Assembly: GCA_949293335.1 (NCBI GenBank)
Contig: CASFDA010000005.1
Span: forward strand, 160,430 to 224,429
DNA length: 64,000 nucleotides
Source: an uncultured Spirochaetales bacterium
GTDB lineage: Bacteria; Spirochaetota; Spirochaetia; Sphaerochaetales; Sphaerochaetaceae
Direction of reading: 5' to 3'
In this document: positions 1 to 8,556 of the stretch, in pieces
Layout of the letters: each line of letters opens with the position of its first letter
How positions within the stretch are numbered: position 1 is the stretch's first letter
The notes under the pieces: model-generated
The model's database searches: none
What the model was told of the DNA's origin: nothing
Seen by the model: only the letters and a program-made list of their open reading frames with translations
Program-made: the position numbers and the translations under genes

Positions 1-1
1 G

Positions 2-757
2 GCAGGTTTTGGCGGAGGAAGGAAAAGCATCCTCCCTGGAATTTCCGGCATGGAGACAATAAAGCACAACCATGCTTACAGTCTCGATCCAGAGAAGTTC
101 ATCACGAATGTGAAGATCGGAAACGGGAAGCTTGAGGACAATCCGCTCAATGAGGATATGTGCGAGGCTGCAGGCATGATGAAGAACCTCTTCGTCATAA
201 CTCTCGTGACAGATACAGACTTCCGTCTGACCCGTATCTTTGCAGGGCACTGGAGGACATCCTGGGAAAGGGCATGCGAGGAAGTGAGGAGAATTTATCT
301 CGTTCCTGTTGAGAAGAAAGTGGATGTGATAGTCACTAGTTGTGGCGGCTATCCGAAAGATGAATCCCTTTACCAGGGGACAAAGACAGTGGACAATGTC
401 ATTTCCGCATTAAAGGACGGAGGAACGCTCATTCTTTTCCTTGAAGGCAGGAACGGAGGGGGAAGCCCTGATTACTTTTCATGGATCAAGCCTCTTGTAG
501 AAGGGACTTTTGAAAAAGAACTCAGGGAGAACTTCACAGTCGGTGGATATATTTTCTTCCTCAACTGCGAACAGGCAAAGCGCTTCAATATCATGATGTA
601 TACATCAATTGGAGAAGATGTCATTGCCCCGATGGGAATAAAAGCATATAACAACCTCAGCAAGCTCCTCGAGGATGCAAATCTCGATGGAAAGGAGATA
701 TATGTCATACCAAATGGTTCGACTGTACTTCCAGCTGTAACAGATGAAGAGAAATAA
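2..757 (+). CDS. larA: LarA-type nickel-dependent lactate racemase family protein (5' partial)
   Basis: The reading frame is open from the window edge, before the first internal ATG at 50, so the N-terminal part lies outside the window. The visible part begins with AGFGGGRKSILPGISG, the glycine-rich segment found in the middle of LarA-family proteins. It continues with VDVIVTSCGGYPKDESLYQG, typical of the C-terminal domain. Characterised members use a pincer nickel cofactor to racemise lactate or related 2-hydroxy acids in the cytoplasm. Many homologues act on other or unknown substrates, so the exact substrate is open. The stop is followed after 14 bases by an aminotransferase gene on the same strand, so the two are probably cotranscribed. 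Confidence 0.85.
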   Translation, partial: AGFGGGRKSILPGISGMETIKHNHAYSLDPEKFITNVKIGNGKLEDNPLNEDMCEAAGMMKNLFVITLVTDTDFRLTRIFAGHWRTSWERACEEVRRIYLVPVEKKVDVIVTSCGGYPKDESLYQGTKTVDNVISALKDGGTLILFLEGRNGGGSPDYFSWIKPLVEGTFEKELRENFTVGGYIFFLNCEQAKRFNIMMYTSIGEDVIAPMGIKAYNNLSKLLEDANLDGKEIYVIPNGSTVLPAVTDEEK

Positions 758-771
758 AGAGAGATAAGAAT

Positions 772-1953
772 ATGCCAGAACTAAGCAAACGAGTTGGAAC
801 ATTCACAGATTCTGTCATAAGGAGAATGACACGCATAAGCGATTCATGCCCGGGAAGCATCAACCTCTCACAGGGCTTTCCTGATTTTGATCCGCCGAAG
901 GCACTGATGGACGCGCTGGAGGAGGTTGCACACAAAGGCCCGCATCAGTATTCGGTGACATTTGGAGCGGAAAATTTCCGAGCTGCACTTGCAAAGAAAG
1001 TGAGAAAGAATTTCAACAGGGATATCGATCCGGAGAATGAAATAGTCGTCACATGCGGAGGCACAGAAGCGATGATGGCCGCAATGATGACAATATGCAA
1101 TCCGGGGGATAAAGTCATGGTATTTTCCCCCTTCTATGAGAACTACGGGGCAGATGCTATTCTTTCAGGAGCTGAGCCGATCTACATTCCGCTTGTACCC
1201 CCTACATACTCATTTGATATAAACCTGATCGAGAATGGATTCAAAGAGGGAGCAAAGGCCATCATCATATGCAATCCATCAAATCCATGCGGAAAAGTGT
1301 TTACAAAAGAAGAGTTGACAGCAATTGGAGAGCTGGCGATCAAGTACGATGCATTCGTCGTGACAGATGAAGTCTATGAACACATCGTGTATAAGCCTTA
1401 CAAGCATATTTCTGTTGCCGGACTTCCTGGAATGTTTGATCATACGATCACTTGCAATTCCCTGTCGAAGACCTATTCAATCACAGGATGGAGACTCGGT
1501 TACATAATCGGGCCGAAGGACGTGATCGAAGGAGCGAAGAAAGTTCATGATTTTCTGACAGTCGGAGCCGCAGCTCCATTGCAAGAAGCTGCTGTCGCAG
1601 GGCTGACTCTTCCTGAAAGCTATTACGAGGAACTCGGCGAACTCTATACAAAGAAGAGAGACTTCTTCCTCAAGGGACTTGATGAGATCGGACTTGTGCA
1701 TACAGTTCCCCAAGGTTCATATTTTGTCCTTGTGGACATCTCTCCTTTCCTTGCACTTGAACAGTTCAGAGGATGGACAGACCTGAGGTTCTGCGAATGG
1801 ATGGTGAAGAACATCAAGGTGGCTGCCGTTCCAGGTTCAAGTTTCTTCAAGGAAGATGTGAACAACCTCATCAGATTGCATTTCGCAAGATCAGAAGAGG
1901 TTCTGCAAGAAGCGCTAAACAGGCTCAAGAAGCTAGAAAACCTACTGAAGTGA
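772..1953 (+). CDS. Class I/II pyridoxal-phosphate aminotransferase
   Basis: A complete 393-residue fold-type I aminotransferase of the aspartate/aromatic aminotransferase group. Visible signatures are NLSQGFPDFDPP near the N-terminus, the glycine-containing CGGTEAM cofactor loop, NPSNPCGK for substrate carboxylate and phosphate binding, and SLSKTYSITGWR, where Lys233 should carry the PLP Schiff base. The usual length of this family is about 390 residues. It follows the LarA-type gene by 14 bases and ends in a strong terminator, so the pair forms a short operon. The amino donor and acceptor cannot be told from sequence. Confidence in the family is high and in the substrate low. Confidence 0.92.
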   Translation: MPELSKRVGTFTDSVIRRMTRISDSCPGSINLSQGFPDFDPPKALMDALEEVAHKGPHQYSVTFGAENFRAALAKKVRKNFNRDIDPENEIVVTCGGTEAMMAAMMTICNPGDKVMVFSPFYENYGADAILSGAEPIYIPLVPPTYSFDINLIENGFKEGAKAIIICNPSNPCGKVFTKEELTAIGELAIKYDAFVVTDEVYEHIVYKPYKHISVAGLPGMFDHTITCNSLSKTYSITGWRLGYIIGPKDVIEGAKKVHDFLTVGAAAPLQEAAVAGLTLPESYYEELGELYTKKRDFFLKGLDEIGLVHTVPQGSYFVLVDISPFLALEQFRGWTDLRFCEWMVKNIKVAAVPGSSFFKEDVNNLIRLHFARSEEVLQEALNRLKKLENLLK

Positions 1954-1959
1954 AGATTG

Positions 1960-2001
1960 AGACTGCCTTGGAACACAAAAATCCAGGGCAGTCTCTTTTT
2001 T
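1960..2001 (+). terminator. Rho-independent terminator after the aminotransferase
   Basis: The stem AGACTGCCTTGG pairs with CCAGGGCAGTCT (one G-U pair), with a short A-rich loop, and is followed by CTTTTTT. It lies six bases after the aminotransferase stop codon. Confidence 0.85.
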
Positions 2002-2123
2002 AAAGTATGCTCCATCTTTTCATTGTAATTTTCTATCAAGTCAAATAAAAATTTTAATTCCAGTTCACATTCTCTCGATTGCTAGAAAAAGAAGAAAGGC
2101 TTATTATCGCGTGGGGGTATTTC

Positions 2124-3227
2124 ATGCTTGCTTTTCTCAAGAGGGAAATAGTATTTGCAATAGCGTTCTCACTTGCACTCATTTCTACTATCCTGATCAG
2201 GCCGAGTGCTACCTCGCTTGTATCAGTAATTGATGGCCGGACACTTATTCTTCTCTTTTCACTGATGGGTATTTCGGAAGGACTCAAGAAGTCAGGATTC
2301 GTATTTGCACTGTCACAAAACCTTGGAAAGAGAGTACATGGCACACGTTCGCTTTCATTCCTCCTTATCATAATGGTATTCATCGTCTCGATGTTCCTCA
2401 CGAACGATGTCGCGCTCCTCTTGCTTGTTCCATTCACAATGAGGATGTTCTCGAAAGTTGACGAGAAATATCTGATAACGCTTGTTGTGCTTGAGACGAT
2501 CGCAGCAAACCTCGGATCTATGACATTACCCGTCGGGAATCCCCAGAATCTGTATATCACATCATATTTCGAAGCATCGCCGGAAGAGTTTTTCAAGACA
2601 ATCCTCCCCTACTCGATATTCTCTTTCTTTCTTGTAATCCTGTTCACATCCGCTCTTCTCAGAAAGGATGAGAAGATGGAGAGCGATGCCTCTTTTGTAT
2701 CTGTTGACAGAAAGATGAGCGCATCATATCTCCTGTTTCTGTCCTTGGCGCTCCTTTCTGTATTCCATTTGCTTGACTACAAGATACTTTTCATAACGGA
2801 AATCACGTTCATCCTCCTTTTCGACAGGAAAGTATTCTCTGGAATCGATTATTTCCTTCTGCTTACCTTCGTTTCCTTCTTTATCTTCAGCGGAAATATA
2901 AGGAGCATAGGATGGATAAACAGGCTCCTTACAGAAAATCTCAATGCGCATCCGATGGCACTTTCCCTGTTCCTTTCCGAATGCATAAGCAATGTTCCCG
3001 CAGCGATCGTGCTTTCACCATTTGCAGAGAATATGGAGGGTATCCTGATCGGAACGGATCTGGGAGGTCTTGGTACCCCTATCGCATCTCTCGCTTCACT
3101 GATTTCAATGAAGATCTACTTTCAAAAGAAAGAGGCAAGGAAGGGAACCTACATCCTCATCTTCCTTGCCCTCAATACGATATTCCTGTTTTCACTTGTA
3201 CTTCAGAATATGATCCTCACGTTGTGA
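2124..3227 (+). CDS. ArsB/CitM-type anion permease (SLC13/ion-transporter superfamily)
   Basis: A polytopic membrane protein of about 367 residues with roughly ten hydrophobic segments. The segments [14 protein letters not shown] and [15 protein letters not shown] match the repeated conserved elements of the ArsB/NhaD/CitM ion-transporter superfamily. [12 protein letters not shown] and [11 protein letters not shown] near the C-terminus form the second repeat. I chose the ATG at 2124 because GGGGGT lies six bases upstream. A TTG 45 bases earlier has no ribosome-binding site. The family moves arsenite, citrate or other anions across the inner membrane. The gene stands alone, so no substrate can be inferred. 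Its end overlaps the convergent ABC ATPase gene by 11 bases. Confidence 0.8.
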   Translation: MLAFLKREIVFAIAFSLALISTILIRPSATSLVSVIDGRTLILLFSLMGISEGLKKSGFVFALSQNLGKRVHGTRSLSFLLIIMVFIVSMFLTNDVALLLLVPFTMRMFSKVDEKYLITLVVLETIAANLGSMTLPVGNPQNLYITSYFEASPEEFFKTILPYSIFSFFLVILFTSALLRKDEKMESDASFVSVDRKMSASYLLFLSLALLSVFHLLDYKILFITEITFILLFDRKVFSGIDYFLLLTFVSFFIFSGNIRSIGWINRLLTENLNAHPMALSLFLSECISNVPAAIVLSPFAENMEGILIGTDLGGLGTPIASLASLISMKIYFQKKEARKGTYILIFLALNTIFLFSLVLQNMILTL

Positions 3228-3966
3228 TCTGATTCTCCATGAAACGTGAGAGGAAATCCTTTGTCCTCATACTCTTTGGATCAGAGAAGATCTCTTCTGG
3301 ACTTCCTTCCTCCTCGATTCTCCCGTCGTACATGTAAATTACTCTGTTTGATACATCTCGCGCAAAAGCCATCTCATGCGTCACTACAAGCATTGTCATT
3401 CCGGATTTTGCAAGATCCTTCATGACATCGAGTACTTCGCCGACCATCTCTGGATCGAGTGCGCTTGTAGGCTCATCAAATAAGAGGACTTCCGGATTCA
3501 TCGACAAAGCACGGGCAATCGCAACCCGCTGCTTCTGTCCGCCTGACAGCTGCTTGGGCTTTGCATTCACGTATTGTACCATACCTACTTTCGCAAGGTA
3601 TGAAAGGGCAATTTCCCTAGCTTCTTCCTTCTTACGCCTGAGGACTCTCACTTGCCCGAGCGTACAATTATCGAGAACATTATAGTTATTGAAAAGATTG
3701 AACGACTGGAAAACCATTCCAACTTTTGCCCTCAGGAGGTCCTCATTCATTTCTCCCGAAAGGATATTCTTCCCATGAAAGAGAATACTTCCAGCAGTCG
3801 CCTCTTCCAGCATGTTCAGGCATCTGAGAAGCGTGGACTTGCCAGAACCCGATGCACCGATAATGCTTATGACGTCACCTTTCCTGACAGAAAAATCTAT
3901 ATCTTTGAGAACTTCGTTCGTCCCGAAGGTCTTCACCAGATGTTCTACCTTGATGATCTCATCCAT
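3217..3966 (-). CDS. Polar amino acid ABC transporter, ATP-binding protein
   Basis: A 249-residue ABC ATPase of the GlnQ/HisP type. It has Walker [10 protein letters not shown], the Q-loop VFQSFNLF, the signature [15 protein letters not shown], Walker [15 protein letters not shown] and the switch histidine in VVTHEMAFA. It powers the importer made with the permease and binding protein encoded just upstream on the same strand. The gene order binding protein, permease, ATPase is standard for polar amino acid uptake. The start overlaps the permease stop, which suggests translational coupling. The amino acid carried is not evident. Confidence 0.95.
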   Translation of the reverse strand: MDEIIKVEHLVKTFGTNEVLKDIDFSVRKGDVISIIGASGSGKSTLLRCLNMLEEATAGSILFHGKNILSGEMNEDLLRAKVGMVFQSFNLFNNYNVLDNCTLGQVRVLRRKKEEAREIALSYLAKVGMVQYVNAKPKQLSGGQKQRVAIARALSMNPEVLLFDEPTSALDPEMVGEVLDVMKDLAKSGMTMLVVTHEMAFARDVSNRVIYMYDGRIEEEGSPEEIFSDPKSMRTKDFLSRFMENQITT

Positions 3967-4766
3967 CAGTGGGTACCTCCTGTCTTTTCATTGTAGCTTG
4001 TCATGCCGCTTGTGAATGCCAGGGTATCACTGGTTGCAAGATTGAAGTTTGCTGGCCCGTCCATCTTGTTCTCGATCCACCTGAGAATACGTGAACAGGT
4101 GAAGGTAAGGACAAAGTAGATGATCATCGTCACAGTCGCAGCCTCAAAATATGTGTACAGTGCACCTGAGATACTTCTGAATGTGAAGAAGAGCTCCACT
4201 GTTCCTATGATTGACAGAACGCATGTGTCCTTGATGTTGATGATGAGGTTATTGCCGATCTGTGGCATGATATTCCTGATTGCCTGAGGCAGGATAACGA
4301 ACGTCATCGTATCCACATAAGACATTCCTATTGCCCTCGCACCTTCCTTCTGGCCAGGGTCTACAGAGAGGATACCACCACGAACTGTCTCTGCCATATA
4401 CGCACCTGTATTGATGCTGACAATGATGAAAGCTGCGCTCCACATCCCCAGATTGATTCCAAAGAGTTGGCTCATACCGTAGAAGATGAAAGCCGCCTGA
4501 AGCATCATCGGAGTTCCCCTGAATACCTCGACATAGCAGTTGAGGATCACTTTGATGATCTTGAAAAGTACCCTCTTGAAGAGGTTGCCCTTCTTCTCTC
4601 CATCGCTTGCCTGTATAAGGCCTACGAGAAGGCCGATGACACAGCCAATGAAAGTACATACAATAGCGATAATCATAGTTGTAGCGGCTCCCCGAAGGAA
4701 AGAGCCGCCATAACGTTCGAGGATGTAAAGCATCCTCTCGAAGAAATTCATCTCCGCAATTGACAT
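3966..4766 (-). CDS. Polar amino acid ABC transporter, permease (HisM/GlnP type)
   Basis: An inner-membrane permease of about 266 residues with five or so transmembrane spans. It carries the EAA loop region [24 protein letters not shown], characteristic of HisM/GlnP permeases that contact the ATPase. I start it at the ATG at 4766, which has AAGGT nine bases upstream. A TTG six bases further upstream is too close to that site. It lies 11 bases after the binding-protein gene, and its stop overlaps the ATPase start. A single permease gene implies a homodimer. Confidence 0.92.
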   Translation of the reverse strand: MSIAEMNFFERMLYILERYGGSFLRGAATTMIIAIVCTFIGCVIGLLVGLIQASDGEKKGNLFKRVLFKIIKVILNCYVEVFRGTPMMLQAAFIFYGMSQLFGINLGMWSAAFIIVSINTGAYMAETVRGGILSVDPGQKEGARAIGMSYVDTMTFVILPQAIRNIMPQIGNNLIINIKDTCVLSIIGTVELFFTFRSISGALYTYFEAATVTMIIYFVLTFTCSRILRWIENKMDGPANFNLATSDTLAFTSGMTSYNEKTGGTH

Positions 4767-4777
4767 ATTCAAATACC

Positions 4778-5629
4778 TTATTCACTGAGAGGCTGAACAG
4801 AAATCGCCTCATCCATCATTCTGTTGAAATCATCAACGGTAAGAGTTGCAAGCACACCGTTTATCTTGTCAAGAAGCTCTGTATTTCCCTTCTGGACAGA
4901 AATTCCGATGTTGATCTCCTCTTCGCTTACCTCGAAATCATCGTCAGAGCCAGAGAAATCGAGGAGCTTCATGTTAGGGTATGCAACGAGTGCAGCCTGT
5001 CCTGTAGGCATATCTGTGCAGACAATATCCACCCTGTTGCTGGCAAGGGCCACGAGCATTGCAGGTGCGCTCTCCTGAGCAGGAAGGATATTTGCATCAG
5101 GAATCTGCGGAAGACATACGTCATACCAGATCGTTCCAAGCTGGCTTGTACATGTTGCTCCCCTCAGATCAGAAACACCCTGCGCATTCTCATATGCTGA
5201 GCCGCTGTTGGTAAGGCAGATGATTGAAGCATAGTAATATGGAGTCGAGAAATCTACCATCTGCAGACGGTCTGACGTGATGGACTGGCCTGCGATGACG
5301 CAGTCAACAGTACCGGAAATGACAGCAGGGACAAGGGAATCCCAGTCGAGCTTCACGATCTCAAGATCATATCCGAGCTGTTCTGCGATGTACTTTGCCA
5401 TCATTACATCGTAACCATATGCATAATCAGAAGATCCTGAAATCCTGACAGCTCCATTAGCATCTGTAGTCTGTGTCCAGTTGTATGGAGCATAGCTACA
5501 CTCCATGGCGACACGAAGGACAGGTCTGCCAGACTCTGAGACAGTTGATGAGTTATCAGATGCTCCACCTGCGAAAAGAAGTGAAGCTGCAAGTATCAAT
5601 GCCATTGTAAATAGAACAAATCTTTTCAT
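4778..5629 (-). CDS. Polar amino acid ABC transporter, periplasmic substrate-binding protein
   Basis: A 283-residue family 3 extracellular solute-binding protein. The start is the ATG at 5629, preceded by GAGGT. An upstream in-frame start would add a non-hydrophobic extension. Residues 1 to about 22 form a signal peptide ending in LLFAGGAS, the style common in spirochaete binding proteins. It has no clear lipobox cysteine. The body shows YGYDVMMAKYIAEQLG and the GTVDCVIAGQSITSDRLQMVDFS motif of the family. It captures an amino acid outside the inner membrane for the permease and ATPase encoded downstream. A promoter is visible just upstream. Confidence 0.93.
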   Translation of the reverse strand: MKRFVLFTMALILAASLLFAGGASDNSSTVSESGRPVLRVAMECSYAPYNWTQTTDANGAVRISGSSDYAYGYDVMMAKYIAEQLGYDLEIVKLDWDSLVPAVISGTVDCVIAGQSITSDRLQMVDFSTPYYYASIICLTNSGSAYENAQGVSDLRGATCTSQLGTIWYDVCLPQIPDANILPAQESAPAMLVALASNRVDIVCTDMPTGQAALVAYPNMKLLDFSGSDDDFEVSEEEINIGISVQKGNTELLDKINGVLATLTVDDFNRMMDEAISVQPLSE

Positions 5630-5660
5630 CTCTTGACCTCTATTTTTATTGGATGGTCTT

Positions 5661-5689
5661 AGCATACTTCCTTGTTAGATTTTTGACAA
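5661..5689 (-). promoter_or_regulatory. Sigma-70-type promoter of the amino acid ABC operon
   Basis: On the minus strand TTGTCA and TATGCT are separated by 17 bases. The predicted start of transcription lies about 25 bases before the binding-protein ATG, leaving room for its ribosome-binding site. Confidence 0.55.
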
Positions 5690-5793
5690 TATGTTTTCAT
5701 AATAAATTTTTGTTAAAATAATAACATTATATCCCATTACTGTTCCCTTCCCTTGTTAATATGGCAATCCACTATATGCTGACACGGTACATT

Positions 5794-5831
5794 ACAAAAG
5801 TGCGGCAAAGACTTCTAATCTCTGCCGCACT
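5794..5831 (-). terminator. Rho-independent terminator after rbsK
   Basis: A perfect 9-bp stem, AGTGCGGCA against TGCCGCACT with a 15-base loop, is followed on the minus strand by TTTTG. It lies about 20 bases past the ribokinase stop codon. Confidence 0.8.
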
Positions 5832-5853
5832 GTGACATTTGCCAAAAAGTAAA

Positions 5854-6771
5854 TCAGATTGATTTCTGGTATACATCCATGACTTCACTCCAATAAGGCA
5901 TCGCGCCCATTGCGCCTTTTCTGGAGACGGCAAGGCCTGATGCGATGGAAGAAATGTCCAATGCTTCTTTCAACGAAGAACCTGAAGTGAGGGCTTTCAG
6001 AAAATATCCTGAGAATGTATCACCAGCCCCTGTAGTATCTTCCACTGGATAGTCGACAATCGGAGAATATGCGTACTCTGCTTTCTCAAATGCATACGCG
6101 CCATGCTTTCCCGCAGTAAGGACAACAATCGCATCAGGATACTTCGAGGAAAGGATCCTGCCCATTGCTATGAAGTCCTCCTCTCCTTTCGCATCTTTTC
6201 CGTATCCGCTCATTTCCTTTGCTTCAACTTCATTCACAAAGAATAGAGAGACATCTTCAAGAGGAAGATCCATAAGGATTTTCTCGTAAGGAGATGGATT
6301 GAATGCGATCTTCATCCCCTTCTTCTTTGCCTCCTTGAAAGCGACAGGAAGCAAATTGATCTCATTCTGCATGAGGATGTAATCGCCTTCATCAAAATGG
6401 GAGATGATCTCTTTCACTTCCTCTTCCTCAAACTTCCTGTTTCCTCCTGGAAAAAGGAGAATGCAATTCTCTCCGCTTTTATCAAGCTGTATGATCGCTT
6501 CTCCCGTCCTCTCGTCTTTTCCGATGATGGAGAGAGTAGTGTCGGCACCAAAAGATGAGAGTGTATCCAGAACCCATTTGCCATCTTCTCCGAGTTTACC
6601 TGCAAAGTAGACGATTGAACCTGCTTTTGCAAGGGATGCTGCCTGATTGGCACCCTTTCCGCCTGCATTTATAGTCAGGCCTGTACTGGACTCTGTCTCA
6701 CCTTTTTTCACAATGTGATCAACGCTGAATGTCATATCAAGATTTATTGAGCCAAGGACCAGAAACTTCAT
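5854..6771 (-). CDS. rbsK: Ribokinase (PfkB family)
   Basis: A complete 305-residue PfkB-family sugar kinase. The N-terminal GSINLDMTF and NAGGKGANQA segments form the sugar-binding region. DTTGAGDTFSGYF near the C-terminus is the anion hole, with Asp251 as the predicted catalytic base. Ribokinase phosphorylates D-ribose to ribose 5-phosphate in the cytoplasm. Ribokinase is the best match, but other pentoses are possible. The start codon overlaps the stop of a 51-codon gene (ATGA), and AGAGGTGA lies just upstream. The pair is read from a strong promoter that contains a LacI-type operator, which fits sugar-induced expression. Confidence 0.9.
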   Translation of the reverse strand: MKFLVLGSINLDMTFSVDHIVKKGETESSTGLTINAGGKGANQAASLAKAGSIVYFAGKLGEDGKWVLDTLSSFGADTTLSIIGKDERTGEAIIQLDKSGENCILLFPGGNRKFEEEEVKEIISHFDEGDYILMQNEINLLPVAFKEAKKKGMKIAFNPSPYEKILMDLPLEDVSLFFVNEVEAKEMSGYGKDAKGEEDFIAMGRILSSKYPDAIVVLTAGKHGAYAFEKAEYAYSPIVDYPVEDTTGAGDTFSGYFLKALTSGSSLKEALDISSIASGLAVSRKGAMGAMPYWSEVMDVYQKSI

Positions 6772-6923
6772 ACTTCACCTCTGATGTACTTATTCATTCC
6801 CCTCATCATGACAGAGAAGGCATAAGCACCCTGATCGGGCTTTCCCTTCGCCTTATGCGCTTCGTAGATCCCTCGGAGCATGTCGTCTGTATATCCCTCA
6901 GGCGTGTTGATTATCTTCTTCAT
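6768..6923 (-). CDS. Small 51-residue protein resembling the N-terminus of dihydroxyacetone kinase DhaK (possible remnant)
   Basis: The first 24 residues, MKKIINTPEGYTDDMLRGIY followed by EAHK, resemble the beginning of DhaK-type dihydroxyacetone kinase subunits. After that the similarity stops and only about 25 further residues follow. A full DhaK is over 300 residues long. It has a near-perfect ribosome-binding site (AAAGGAGG), is the first gene behind the operator and promoter at 6946-6974, and its stop overlaps the rbsK start. I read it as a deletion remnant kept because it leads into rbsK, or a small leader protein. The DhaK relation is recognised by eye and should be treated as tentative. 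Confidence 0.5.
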   Translation of the reverse strand: MKKIINTPEGYTDDMLRGIYEAHKAKGKPDQGAYAFSVMMRGMNKYIRGEV

Positions 6924-6945
6924 GTTTCCTCCTTTCCCTATCTTC

Positions 6946-6974
6946 ATTTTAAGATTGAGCAAACGTTTTCTCAA
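6946..6974 (-). promoter_or_regulatory. Promoter with LacI/RbsR-type operator before the rbsK operon
   Basis: On the minus strand TTGAGA and TAAAAT are spaced by exactly 17 bases, each matching consensus at five of six positions. Positions 6955-6974 read TTGAGCAAACGTTTTCTCAA on the plus strand, a near-perfect palindrome centred on CG in the style of LacI/GalR-family operators such as RbsR sites. It covers the -35 box and the spacer, so binding should repress. No LacI-family gene lies in the window. Confidence 0.75.
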
Positions 6975-7046
6975 AATGACACGATAGTTTTATCAAATCG
7001 TAAAATCCTATATTGCAACAGTCAAGGAAAAGCTACTAAAGGCATA

Positions 7047-7260
7047 TCAGAGATCAAGCAATCCCTTTTCTTTGTGAACGTTTTCCCAACTTTTCCTGAA
7101 ATCAAGAACAGCATTCTCCACAAGACTTGAAGAAAGACCGCTAGATATGATCTCTGGTGCTATCGTGACAGCGTGGGCGCCAGAGCGGAGAGCAGAAAGA
7201 ACCTGCGCGACATTCTTGAAAGAAGAACCAAGGATATTGTCAGAGCCGATAGAATGGGCG
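7047..7260 (-). pseudogene. C-terminal remnant of a transaldolase / fructose-6-phosphate aldolase
   Basis: About 65 codons encode GSSFKNVAQVLSALRSGAH and then VTIAPEIIS, followed by a short helical tail. This matches the last strand and helix of the small transaldolase (TalC/FsaA) family, which is normally about 215 residues. The N-terminal two-thirds, including the Schiff-base lysine, is missing. Upstream sequence runs straight into the mtnA terminator. It therefore looks like a decayed gene. It lies close to the DhaK-like remnant and rbsK, suggesting the remains of a sugar-phosphate operon. Confidence 0.7.
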
Positions 7261-7294
7261 CGGCTGAAAAAAGTATCCTTTTGTTTTCGCATAT

Positions 7295-7331
7295 AAAACC
7301 TCCAAGTCCATTTGGATCCTGGAGGTTTTTT
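7295..7331 (-). terminator. Rho-independent terminator after mtnA
   Basis: A perfect 10-bp stem, AAAACCTCCA against TGGAGGTTTT, is flanked by A- and T-rich tails on both sides. It sits eight bases past the mtnA stop and could work in both directions. Confidence 0.85.
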
Positions 7332-7338
7332 ACAAGTC

Positions 7339-8406
7339 CTATTTAATTCCCATTCTTTTAAACGCCTTGTCAAAAGGTGGATAGGCAATGCCTTTTTCTG
7401 TGATTATTCCCGTAACGAGAGTGTGATCAGTCACATCGAATGCAGGGTTGTCCACGTGGACCCCATCTGGAGCCATTCTCTCCTTGTACCACATCTCTGT
7501 GACCTCTTCAGGCTTTCTCTCCTCGATCGGAATATCGTCACCTGTTGCAGTCGCCATATCAATTGTAGTCGTCGGGGCACAGCAGTAGAAAGGAATTCCG
7601 TAGTGCTTTGCTAGGATCGCAACGCCACTCGTACCTATCTTGTTTGCAAAGTCTCCATTTGCAGCAACACGATCGGCTCCGACAAAAACGATATTTATCT
7701 TCCCTCTTTTCATTGTGATCGATGCCATATTATCGCAAAGAAGCGTCGTATATACCCCGGCACTCTGCATCTCGAATGCAGAAAGACGTGCACCTTGAAG
7801 AAGAGGTCTCGTCTCATCACAATAGACTTTCAAATCATTCCAGCCATGTTCAAGGGCAATGTAGATAGGAGCGAGGGCCGTCCCGTATTTCGCAGTTGCA
7901 AGCGTTCCCGCGTTGCAATGGGTAAGGATGCCATCTCCATGATGCAACAGCTCAAACCCATAAGAGCCGATGCTCCTGCTTATCGCAACATCCTCCTGAT
8001 AAATACTGTCTGCATCTTTCCCGAGAAGATCCTTCAGCTCTTTGACAGAAAGCTTATCCTTATTTGCAACAAGACATGTCCATAGTCTGTTGAGAGCCCA
8101 CGAGAGATTCACTGCTGTCGGTCGAGAAGAATTGAGGTAATCTTTTTCTCCCTTTACATATTCAACAAAGCCATCGACATCATCACCTGCATAACCAGAT
8201 GCCAGAATGTAGAGACCATATGCGGCAGCACATCCGATCGCAGGAGCTCCCCTGACCCTGAGCTTGTATATCGCTTCCCAGATCTCCTCCCTTTTGACAA
8301 GAGAGAGATACTTTATATTGCGTGGAAGGAGAGTCTGATCGAGAATCACAAGGCTCTTTCTGTCTTCTGACAGGCGAACAGTATCAAGCTTGAGTGCGTT
8401 ATCCAT
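7339..8406 (-). CDS. mtnA: S-methyl-5-thioribose-1-phosphate isomerase
   Basis: A 355-residue member of the MtnA / eIF2B-related isomerases. RGAPAIGCAAAYGL is the phosphate-binding loop. THCNAGTLAT holds the predicted catalytic cysteine (Cys164), and FVGADRVAANGD holds the predicted catalytic aspartate. It converts 5-methylthioribose 1-phosphate to 5-methylthioribulose 1-phosphate in methionine salvage. Some homologues act on 5-deoxyribose 1-phosphate or ribose 1,5-bisphosphate. No other methionine salvage gene is nearby, so the alternative roles remain possible. The start is well supported by AAAGGAGGAGC. Confidence 0.9.
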   Translation of the reverse strand: MDNALKLDTVRLSEDRKSLVILDQTLLPRNIKYLSLVKREEIWEAIYKLRVRGAPAIGCAAAYGLYILASGYAGDDVDGFVEYVKGEKDYLNSSRPTAVNLSWALNRLWTCLVANKDKLSVKELKDLLGKDADSIYQEDVAISRSIGSYGFELLHHGDGILTHCNAGTLATAKYGTALAPIYIALEHGWNDLKVYCDETRPLLQGARLSAFEMQSAGVYTTLLCDNMASITMKRGKINIVFVGADRVAANGDFANKIGTSGVAILAKHYGIPFYCCAPTTTIDMATATGDDIPIEERKPEEVTEMWYKERMAPDGVHVDNPAFDVTDHTLVTGIITEKGIAYPPFDKAFKRMGIK

Positions 8407-8528
8407 TGATAAGCTCCTCCTTTTCCTTCAAAAGTGTGAGGAAATCCTTTCCAGTCTTTAGAGAAACTCTTCTCTTAATAAATCTTTTGCCGAAAGAATG
8501 AGGAATCTTTCAGCCTTCATCCAAGATG

Positions 8529-8550
8529 AAAGCGGGGCTTTTAACCCCGC
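8529..8550 (-). terminator. Probable terminator after tyrS
   Basis: GCGGGG pairs with CCCCGC around a short T/A loop just past the tyrS stop. The following T tract on the minus strand is short (TTTC), so termination may be partial. Confidence 0.5.
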
Positions 8551-8556
8551 ATCAAA

